Both the position numbers and the translations under genes were made by a program. The notes below the pieces were generated by a model. The model had not been told where the DNA came from, did no database searches, and was given only the letters and a program-made list of their open reading frames with translations. DNA of 12,571 nucleotides, from the NCBI GenBank assembly GCA_031289285.1, contig JAITPT010000086.1, positions 1-12,571 of the forward strand, read 5' to 3'. How positions within the stretch are numbered: position 1 is the stretch's first letter; the number at the start of each line of letters is the position of its first letter. The DNA is from Puniceicoccales bacterium. Lineage in GTDB: Bacteria > Verrucomicrobiota > Verrucomicrobiia > Opitutales > UBA953. Positions 6,065 to 12,238 of the stretch are shown here, piece after piece.

Positions 6065-6080
6065 CGCACCTTGCGGTGCG
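6065..6080. repeat. Short perfect hairpin
   Basis: CGCACC, loop TTGC, GGTGCG: a 6-bp stem with a 4-nt loop in the gene-free stretch between the BRO-N relic and the small ORF. No T-run follows. Role unknown. Confidence 0.45.
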
Positions 6081-6167
6081 TGGAGCGGAAAGAGCAAGCC
6101 GCAGACGGCCAAAAGATTGTGCCAAACCGCCCGCATTAACTGCCGTTTTTAGGATAATCTGTCTGCT

Positions 6168-6323
6168 ATGGAAGAGAGCGTTTCAAATTTTACCCCGATA
6201 AAGGCATTATTGCAGTCCGCCTTGACAGACAAGATAAGTGACCGCGAAGTGTTTATGAAGGGCGTGGATTACTCCTATTACTACGAACAGGAAGATGATG
6301 TTACGGGAGAAGACACCGAATAA
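6168..6323 (+). CDS. Small acidic hypothetical protein, 51 residues
   Basis: An ATG-to-TAA frame begins MEESVSNFTPIKALLQSALT and ends with an acidic tail (YYYEQEDDVTGEDTE). Codon and base use are more AT-rich than in the large genes, suggesting acquired DNA. A weak AGGA lies 13 nt upstream. A long inverted repeat begins 3 nt after the stop, which helps mark it as a unit. I recognise no family. It may be a free-standing small protein or the tail of the broken gene that starts at 5926. It could also be a chance frame. Confidence 0.4.
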   Translation: MEESVSNFTPIKALLQSALTDKISDREVFMKGVDYSYYYEQEDDVTGEDTE

Positions 6324-6354
6324 AAAAGTTCCTCGCTGTCTTGACAGGGAACTT
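6321..6354 (-). terminator. Intrinsic-terminator-like hairpin, minus orientation
   Basis: AAGTTCC (6326-6332) pairs with GGAACTT (6348-6354). An inner TGTC/GACA pair around TT extends the stem. On the minus strand the stem is followed directly by TTTTTTA, the standard form of a rho-independent terminator. On the plus strand no T-run follows. No minus-strand gene ends here, so it may shield the region from antisense transcription or be left over from a lost gene. Confidence 0.5.
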
Positions 6355-6443
6355 AAGCAACTTTAGCCGCTGCTTCCTTCAACCCCAAAAAATCTCCGCT
6401 TGCACACTGCGCAGGCAGGCGACATTCAGGGCGTCACTTCTCA

Positions 6444-6498
6444 CCCGCACCCACCCACCCGCCAAACCACCCACCCACCCGCCAAACCGCCAAACCGC
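6444..6498 (-). repeat. Tandem 20-bp C-rich repeats with G-quadruplex pattern, in the 5' leader of the macroglobulin gene
   Basis: The 20-bp unit CACCCACCCACCCGCCAAAC occurs twice exactly (6448-6467, 6468-6487), followed by a shorter CGCCAAAC copy. On the minus (template) strand 6460-6444 reads GGGTGGGTGGGTGCGGG, a textbook three-layer quadruplex pattern. A second set of three G3 runs lies at 6470-6480. The tract ends about 10 nt before the ATG at 6506, so it could affect transcription or vary in copy number. Confidence 0.7.
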
Positions 6499-6505
6499 TT
6501 TTCTC

Positions 6506-9500
6506 ATGGATACACTTGCTTTTCTCAGACCACTCGCCATCGGCGTTTTTATCGGTGCCGCCGCATTCGCGCTCATCTCGCAAAAAGAACAGCCGCCGCC
6601 CGCGCCCGCAACCGCGCCGTCCGCCGCCTCTCCACAGTCGCCTGCGGTGCGCCATGCCGCCACGCCGTCACCTGCCACGCCCAACGCTGCCGCGCAGTCC
6701 GCTGGCACCGATTCGCCCGCTACCGCGAAACCGCTTCCGTTGAGCATCACGGGAACGAGACTCTACAGCGACGACGGCGCCTTTATCTTCCGTCTCACAC
6801 TTAATGTCCCTTACGACGCAACGCTCCGCGACGCGCCCGGCAAAACAAAAACAAACTTTTCCGATTATATAACAAGCACTCCCGCCGCCGACATCACCTT
6901 TGAAAACGGCTTCAATGGGCTACACATTCACGGCAACTTCAAACCCCAAACCGAATACACAATCACCGTCGCAAAAGGCCTCGGTTTCAAACCCTCTGCC
7001 CGCCGCACCGCCGCCAAAGAATACGTCCTCGAAAACGAACGCCGCTTCACATTTCGCACACCCGACCTGACGCCGCGCCTCGCCTTCAACGCCACAGGCC
7101 GCTACCTCGCGCCGTCTGGCGACTCGCTTGTGCTCCCGCTCAAAGCGGTCAACATCCCGCGCCTCAAAGCCACTGTTTGCAAAATCCCCGTGCATAACAT
7201 TGCGCAACTTCTCGCCCGCGAAACGAAGAAATACGCCGGCATCTCCCGTGATGACGACGCCGACACCGCCGACACCGCTGGCACCGCCGACCACGCCACC
7301 GCCTCCGAACTCGCCTTGGAGCCGAAGACGCGCACCTACTCGTTCGCGCCGCAGCGCAACACGCCGCAGACGCCCCAGCTCAACCTGCTCGACTTCACCG
7401 CGCCCGGCGAGACCGGTGTCTTCCTCGTCGAGCTTAGCGCACTGCAAAAAGACAAAGAGGAACGCCTCGCCTACAAATTCCTCGATTTTTACCGCGACTC
7501 CGACCAAACGCTCCGGCCCGTCCACCGCCTCGTCTGCGTGAGCGACATCGGTCTCACTGCACACAGATTTCACGGCAAACTTTTGGTGTGGGCCACTTCG
7601 CTTAAAACTGGAAGCCCGTTGCGCGACGTCACCGTGAAACTCTGGCGTGCCAACAACACCGTCGCTGCCGAAGGCAAGACCGACGCCAACGGTCTCCTCA
7701 CGCTCAACGCCGCCGCCCTCGGTGCCGACCCCACGCATCTGCCGCCATTCTTGCTCAACGCCGCGCTCGCCATTGACACCACGCATCTGCCCTTCCTGCT
7801 CACCGCCGCGCTCGCCGACGACACCACCTTTCTCCCGCTCGAGCCGAACCACGCGCTCGCCTCCGCCGTCACTGACGATTTGCCCGCTGGCACTCGCGCC
7901 TACCTCACGGCGGGCCAGCACGAAGCCTTTGTTTTTTCTGACCGTGGCATCTACCGCCACGGCGAACCGCTGTTCGTCCAAGCCATCGTGCGCGACTCCG
8001 AAGGCCGCGCTCCCAAGCCGCTCCCGCTGCGCCTCGAAGTCCGTAAGCCCAACGGCCAACTTTTCAAAACGCTCCCGCTCCTCACCGACGCCGCTGGTGC
8101 CGCCGTCCCCACCGAGCCTCTCGCCATCCCCGACGAGCAACCCTCCGGCAACTGGACGTTCGTCGTCTGCCTGCCCGATGGCAGCAAACTCGGCGTGCGC
8201 ACCGTCGCCATCGAAGACTTCGTGCCGCCGCAAATCCGCGTCGCCCTCAAAGACGTGCCTGAAAAAATCGGCGCAGACGGCAAGTTCGGTTTCGCGGTCG
8301 CCTCGGAATTTCTCTTTGGCCGCCCCGCCGTCGGGCTGGAAGTGCGTGGCACCGCGTCTTACGAAAACGCGCCCTTCGCGCCCGACGCATGGAAACAATA
8401 CACCTTCGGCGACTCACGCCGCGGCCAGCTCAACGTCCACGCCCGCACCGCCGCGCAAAAGCTCGATGCCGCTGGCACCGCCCGCCTCGTCGTCGCGCCC
8501 TTAAAAGCACTCGGCGTCGTCGCTGCCGCTGTGTGCGTGACCGCCGAGGGCACAGTCTTCGAGCCGGGCGGACGCGCCATCTCCACGCGAACCGCGCCAA
8601 AAGTTTTTCACGTTGTCCCGCACTACCTCGGTTTGCGCACACAAGAGCCGCTGCTACTCGCGGGCAAACCCGCCACCATCCAAGTCGCCGCCGTCGCGCC
8701 CGACGGTGCCCGCCTCGCCGCCAAGACCTCCGCCAAAGTCACCATCGCCCGCCTCTCCGAAATCTGGAACTACACCCACAACGGCAACAGCTACGAGTTT
8801 CGCGCCGAGACCATCCGCTCCGAAATCAAAACCGAAACGTTGCAAATCCCCGCCGACGCCGACGCGCACTACACCTTCACGCCGCCCACCGAAGGGCGCT
8901 ACGAAGTCGCCGTCGAAGCGCAAGACTCCGCCGCCGCCACCTCGCACGTCTTCTTTGCCGGCGGCGATTACGACCGCGCCCGCGCCCTCAAAGCCGTCGC
9001 CGACAGCGGCGACAAACTCGCGCTCGCCTTCGACAAAGAGAGCTACGCCGTCGGCGAGACCGCCCGCGCCACCGTCGGCGTCCCCCACGACGGCACCGCG
9101 CTCGTCACCATCCGCAACGCCAAACTCGCCCGCGCCTTCACCCATGTCATCACACCGAAAAACAACAGCTTCGACATCCCGCTCGACGCCGACGCCGCGC
9201 CGGGCGTCGAAGTTTCCGTGACGCTCACGCGCCCCGCCGTCGCCGTCGCCGAGGGCGAGTGGGGTGCCCACCGTTTCTACGGGCGCAAGACGCTGCAAGT
9301 GCGCCGCCCGGGCGACACCCTCAACGTGCAACCGCAAACCACCGTGAAAATCCGCGACGGCGGCACCACCGTTGACGTGCGTGTGCAGGTCGCGCCCGCC
9401 GCCAAGGACGACCCAGTGTTTGTCACCGTCACGCTTTCCGACGAAGCACTCCACATCCTCTCCCATGAGAAGTTGCCCGACCCCGCCGGATTTTTCGCCG

Positions 9501-11722
9501 CCCCGCGCCTCTTCGGTTCCCGCATCTACGACATGTTCAGCCGCCTCATCCCAATCGTCAAAGCCGACAACGTGCTCCGCACCGACTCCGCTTCTGGCGG
9601 CGACTACAGCGACCGCAGCGGCGGCCTCTTGCAACGCATCAGCCCCGTGAAGTCGCGCCGCTTCCAACCGCTCTCGCGCTGGCACGCCCGCGTGCCCGTG
9701 AAAGACGGCGTCGCCCAAACGACATTTGAGTTGCCAGAGTTTTCTGGCGAAGTGCGCGTCACCGCCGTCGCGTGGAGTTCCACCGCCACCGGCTCCGCGA
9801 AGGAGCAAGCCGCCGTGCGCCCGAAGCTCGTAGCACAGGCCGACGGCCCGCGTTTCCTCGCGCCGGGCGACGAGGCGGAAGTCGTCCTCTCCGTCTATAA
9901 CGAGAGCGGCGCAGAGACGACCGCCGAGGTCTCCGCCGTGTTTGAGAACGCCAGCGGCGTCTTCAAAAAACAGCAGCTCGATTTGTTGAAAGACGGCACT
10001 GCGAAACTCGTCTGCCGCCTCAAAGCCAGCGCGGTTTCCGGCCACAGCGTCGTCCGCTTCCGCGTCGCTGGCGCAGGCGAAACGCACGAGCACACCTTGG
10101 AGTTCCCCGTCCGCCCCGCCGCCGCGTGGGAGACTCTCAACGAGTTGAAAATCCTCGCGCCCGGTGCGCGGGAGACCTTCCGCCCGCCCGCAGGTTTTCT
10201 CGCGGGGCTGACCTCGCAGAGCTTCCGCACACGCGCCGATGTCGGCATCGAGCTGCTCCCCGCGCTGCGTTACCTCACGCACTACCCCTACGGCTGCGTC
10301 GAACAAACGACCTCCGCCGTCTTCCCGCTCATCGCCGCCAACGGCGAGGGAAGCGCGTTGCTCGCCGACGACCCGAACTTCGCAGCCACCGCCAAGGAGA
10401 ACGTCAACGCCGCCGTCCGCCGCTTGCAACTGATGTGGCTCGGCGAACGCAGAGGCTTCGCGTTTTGGCCCAGCTCGCGCTCGCCGAGCGACACCCACTA
10501 CGCGCTCTACGCCGCGCACTTCGTCATCGAAGCCGCGAAGGGCGGTGCCACGGTTGGCGACACGTTTCGCAAGGAAATCGAGGGTTGGCTAAACCGCATC
10601 GCGAACGACACGCACAGCACCGTCAGGCAACGCGCCTACGCTTGCCACATCCTCGCCATCAGCGGCCACCCCGAGCGCAACGCCATGCTCGCCGTCAAAG
10701 ACGCCACCGACACCGCCGCCAGCAGCACCCCCTACTACCACCTCGCCCGCGCCTTCGCACTCACAGGCGATTTGCCCCGCGCACAGGCAATTTTGGCGAC
10801 AGCAAAAGCGATGCCGACGACGCCAACGTCGCCCGAAGAGCTGTGTTTCGCAATCCTCGCGCAGATGGAAATCGCCCCCGATTCGCCGGACATCGGGACG
10901 TGGATTGAGCGCCTGCGCACACTGCGCGGCAAACACGAGGGACGCCGCGAGGATAGCCACTGGGGCACCACTTGGGACAACGCCCACGCCCTGCTCGCCT
11001 TCGCCGCCTATGCCCGCAAAAGCGGCGTCAACGCCAACGCCGACGCCGTGCTCAACTTCACTCTCGCCGATGCCGCACGCGACGGCGGCAAGCCGGTGGC
11101 CGTCTCTGGCGGACGCGCCCACCGATACGACGCAGGCGGCGGTGCGGCGGTCACGTTTGCGAACAACAGCGACACGCCGCTTTACATCTTGCGTGCCGCA
11201 CGGGGCATTTCCGCGCAAGTCTCCGCCGCCGCCGTCTCGCACGGCTTGCAGCTGACCCGCGAGTTTTACGACGAGGCGGGCAAGAAACTTGAGGCTGGTG
11301 CCGCGTTTCGTGCCGGCGACCAAGTGGTGGTGCGTCTCGCCTTGCGGCCACTTGGCAGCGGCGGTGTGGCACTCGGCGACGAGGCACTCAGCGACGTGGC
11401 AATCAAGCAGGTCGCCGTGGAGGATTTGCTGCCTGCCTGTTTTGAGGCTGAGCCGGGCGCGTTCCTCCGCGCTGGAGACCTCGGCTGGGTTCCGCCGCAC
11501 AGTGCTGCATGGGCCGTTCACCGTGAAATCCGTGACGACCGCGTTCTGGTGTTTTCTGGCGAAGAGCCGCTCCGGGTAAATGCGGACAGTGAGATTTGGT
11601 ATCGAGTGCGTGTTGTAGGTCGTGGCCGTTTTGTTCTCCCCGCCGCCCGCGCCGAGGCCATGTATGACCCCGCCATCCACGCCCGCACCCCCTCCGGCAC
11701 CACCATCGAAGCAAAGCAGTAG
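6506..11722 (+). CDS. Alpha-2-macroglobulin family protein with thioester motif (YfhM-type)
   Basis: A 1738-residue envelope protein that traps proteases. The ATG at 6506 is chosen because it starts a membrane segment (about 10-25, rich in G/A/F/I). The open frame back to 6341 only translates the C-rich repeats. A Pro/Ala linker (about 30-78) follows, then macroglobulin-like domains. The FSDRGIYRHGE motif (477-487) is the hallmark of the MG2/MG3 region (usual form DRGIYRPGE). A bait-like segment with SASGGDYSDRSGG lies at about 1005-1060, and the A2M domain contains FSGEVRVTAVAWSS (about 1079-1092). The thioester motif CVEQ is intact (C1264-Q1267) in YPYGCVEQTTS and begins an alpha-helical thioester domain. 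A receptor-binding-like C-terminus follows (about 1590-1738). There is no lipobox, so it is probably a signal-anchored periplasmic protein. The usual partner, pbpC (PBP1C), is not in the window. A short duplication lies at 408-445. Confidence 0.93.
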   Translation: MDTLAFLRPLAIGVFIGAAAFALISQKEQPPPAPATAPSAASPQSPAVRHAATPSPATPNAAAQSAGTDSPATAKPLPLSITGTRLYSDDGAFIFRLTLNVPYDATLRDAPGKTKTNFSDYITSTPAADITFENGFNGLHIHGNFKPQTEYTITVAKGLGFKPSARRTAAKEYVLENERRFTFRTPDLTPRLAFNATGRYLAPSGDSLVLPLKAVNIPRLKATVCKIPVHNIAQLLARETKKYAGISRDDDADTADTAGTADHATASELALEPKTRTYSFAPQRNTPQTPQLNLLDFTAPGETGVFLVELSALQKDKEERLAYKFLDFYRDSDQTLRPVHRLVCVSDIGLTAHRFHGKLLVWATSLKTGSPLRDVTVKLWRANNTVAAEGKTDANGLLTLNAAALGADPTHLPPFLLNAALAIDTTHLPFLLTAALADDTTFLPLEPNHALASAVTDDLPAGTRAYLTAGQHEAFVFSDRGIYRHGEPLFVQAIVRDSEGRAPKPLPLRLEVRKPNGQLFKTLPLLTDAAGAAVPTEPLAIPDEQPSGNWTFVVCLPDGSKLGVRTVAIEDFVPPQIRVALKDVPEKIGADGKFGFAVASEFLFGRPAVGLEVRGTASYENAPFAPDAWKQYTFGDSRRGQLNVHARTAAQKLDAAGTARLVVAPLKALGVVAAAVCVTAEGTVFEPGGRAISTRTAPKVFHVVPHYLGLRTQEPLLLAGKPATIQVAAVAPDGARLAAKTSAKVTIARLSEIWNYTHNGNSYEFRAETIRSEIKTETLQIPADADAHYTFTPPTEGRYEVAVEAQDSAAATSHVFFAGGDYDRARALKAVADSGDKLALAFDKESYAVGETARATVGVPHDGTALVTIRNAKLARAFTHVITPKNNSFDIPLDADAAPGVEVSVTLTRPAVAVAEGEWGAHRFYGRKTLQVRRPGDTLNVQPQTTVKIRDGGTTVDVRVQVAPAAKDDPVFVTVTLSDEALHILSHEKLPDPAGFFAAPRLFGSRIYDMFSRLIPIVKADNVLRTDSASGGDYSDRSGGLLQRISPVKSRRFQPLSRWHARVPVKDGVAQTTFELPEFSGEVRVTAVAWSSTATGSAKEQAAVRPKLVAQADGPRFLAPGDEAEVVLSVYNESGAETTAEVSAVFENASGVFKKQQLDLLKDGTAKLVCRLKASAVSGHSVVRFRVAGAGETHEHTLEFPVRPAAAWETLNELKILAPGARETFRPPAGFLAGLTSQSFRTRADVGIELLPALRYLTHYPYGCVEQTTSAVFPLIAANGEGSALLADDPNFAATAKENVNAAVRRLQLMWLGERRGFAFWPSSRSPSDTHYALYAAHFVIEAAKGGATVGDTFRKEIEGWLNRIANDTHSTVRQRAYACHILAISGHPERNAMLAVKDATDTAASSTPYYHLARAFALTGDLPRAQAILATAKAMPTTPTSPEELCFAILAQMEIAPDSPDIGTWIERLRTLRGKHEGRREDSHWGTTWDNAHALLAFAAYARKSGVNANADAVLNFTLADAARDGGKPVAVSGGRAHRYDAGGGAAVTFANNSDTPLYILRAARGISAQVSAAAVSHGLQLTREFYDEAGKKLEAGAAFRAGDQVVVRLALRPLGSGGVALGDEALSDVAIKQVAVEDLLPACFEAEPGAFLRAGDLGWVPPHSAAWAVHREIRDDRVLVFSGEEPLRVNADSEIWYRVRVVGRGRFVLPAARAEAMYDPAIHARTPSGTTIEAKQ
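7727..7840 (+). repeat. Internal tandem duplication in the macroglobulin gene
   Basis: Three consecutive segments encode DPTHLPPFLLNAALAI (16 codons), DTTHLPFLLTAALAD (15 codons) and the start of a third, DTTFLPLE. The DNA is similar too. Macroglobulin domains normally have a single '(D)DTTFLPL'-like strand here, so the extra copies are probably a local insertion into a loop at residues 408-438. The reading frame is kept. Confidence 0.7.
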
Positions 11723-11727
11723 AACTC

Positions 11728-11750
11728 AAAAAAGGGACAGACCCTTTTTT
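11728..11750. terminator. Bidirectional terminator-like hairpin of repeat unit R1
   Basis: AAAAAAGGG, loop ACAGA, CCCTTTTTT forms a perfect 9-bp stem ending in T-runs on both strands. It lies 5 nt after the macroglobulin stop codon, so it can serve as that gene's terminator although it belongs to the repeat family. Confidence 0.7.
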
Positions 11751-11801
11751 ATTTGACTCTCATTATATCAGGCATCGGAACATCGTGCATCGCAGCATTC
11801 G

Positions 11802-11819
11802 GTAGCGGCGGCTGTCGCT
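11802..11819 (+). repeat. REP-like GTAG plus hairpin in R1
   Basis: GTAG (11802-11805) overlaps a hairpin AGCGGC, loop GGCT, GTCGCT (11804-11819, one G-T pair). A GTAG or GGAG tetranucleotide at the foot of a hairpin is the known REP recognition signature of RAYTs. The same site recurs at 11968-11985 and 12202-12219. Confidence 0.5.
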
Positions 11820-11838
11820 TCGTTGCAAGGTCACTGCG

Positions 11839-11889
11839 TCACTCTGTCGCCATGCCGCGTAGCGAATACAAATCGCTCAACCCTTCACT
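11839..11889 (-). pseudogene. Duplicated last 16 codons of a RAYT gene (in R1)
   Basis: Read on the minus strand it encodes SEGLSDLYSLRGMATE and a stop, identical in protein to the end of the RAYT at 12239. Two differences occur at DNA level, both synonymous (CTG/CTA, GAA/GAG). It has no start and no upstream domain, so it is a captured gene tail and not a gene. Confidence 0.85.
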
Positions 11890-11967
11890 TCTTGAAAAAG
11901 GGACAGACCCTTTTTTGATTGACTCTCATTATACCGGATACCGGAACACCGCGCATAGCAGCAGTCG

Positions 11968-11985
11968 GTAGCGACGGCTGTCGCT
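11968..11985 (+). repeat. REP-like GTAG plus perfect hairpin in R2
   Basis: GTAG (11968-11971) overlaps AGCGAC, loop GGCT, GTCGCT, a perfect 6-bp stem. It is the cleanest of the three REP-like sites. Confidence 0.55.
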
Positions 11986-12004
11986 TCGCCACGAGGTCAC
12001 CGCT

Positions 12005-12121
12005 TCATTCTGCCGCCATGCCACGCAGCGAATACAAATCACTCAATCCTTCACTGTCTCGCTCAGACGAAGGACGGATGCCACTCCGAAGACGATTGCC
12101 CGTCTTCTCGCGGTATTGTTG
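12005..12121 (-). pseudogene. Duplicated last 38 codons of a RAYT gene (in R2)
   Basis: Minus-strand reading: QQYREKTGNRLRSGIRPSSE, then RDSEGLSDLYSLRGMAAE and a stop, in the same frame as the RAYT at 12239. Nine bases differ from that gene: eight are synonymous third positions and one changes Thr to Ala. It lacks everything upstream of this tail. The kept frame shows the sequence diverged while part of a working gene, before or between copying events. Confidence 0.85.
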
Positions 12122-12122
12122 C

Positions 12123-12238
12123 AACTCAAAAAAGGGACAGACGCTTTTTTATTTGACTCCCATTATATCGGATATCGGAACACCGTGCATCGCAGCATTC
12201 GATAGCGGCGCCTGTCGCTTCGCCACGAGGTCACCGCT
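12123..12238. repeat. Repeat unit R3, the native downstream flank of the right RAYT gene
   Basis: It holds the hairpin motif at 12128-12150 (one mismatch in the GGG/CGC stem), ATTTGACTCCCATTATA, an ATAG-hairpin (12202-12219) and the spacer up to the RAYT stop codon. Read from the RAYT, the hairpin followed by TTTTTT can act as its terminator, about 90 nt after the stop. The RAYT tail itself (12239-12355) completes the unit shared with R2. Confidence 0.8.
12202..12219 (+). repeat. Degenerate REP-like site in R3
   Basis: ATAG replaces GTAG, and the hairpin is AGCGGC, loop GCCT, GTCGCT with one G-T pair. It is the third and weakest copy of the REP-like site, in the flank of the actual gene. Confidence 0.4.

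Larger units (their letters stand above)
11723..11894. repeat. RAYT-tail repeat unit R1
   Basis: The unit runs from AACTC plus the hairpin motif, through ATTTGACTCTCATTATA, a GTAG-hairpin and a spacer, to a 16-codon copy of the RAYT 3' end (minus strand). It stops where the next hairpin motif begins. It is shorter than R2 because it carries less of the RAYT tail. It begins directly after the macroglobulin stop codon. Confidence 0.85.
11895..12122. repeat. RAYT-tail repeat unit R2
   Basis: The hairpin motif at 11895-11916 (AAAAAGGG, loop ACAGA, CCCTTTTT) is followed by GATTGACTCTCATTATA, the GTAG-hairpin, a spacer, and a 38-codon copy of the RAYT 3' end. It stops at AACTC before the third hairpin motif. 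In the non-coding part it differs from R3 at about 11 of 88 positions. Confidence 0.85.

Noticed and set aside
5957..6139. Frame of 60 codons overlapping the BRO-N relic
   Set aside because: No recognisable family. It contains the 6065-6080 hairpin and looks like translated repeat DNA.
6341..6505. Upstream extension of the macroglobulin by 55 codons
   Set aside because: It translates C-rich tandem repeats and would bury the membrane segment that starts at 6506.
6920..10519. Very long minus-strand frames opposite the macroglobulin gene
   Set aside because: These are shadows of a gene with clear family motifs in the plus frame.
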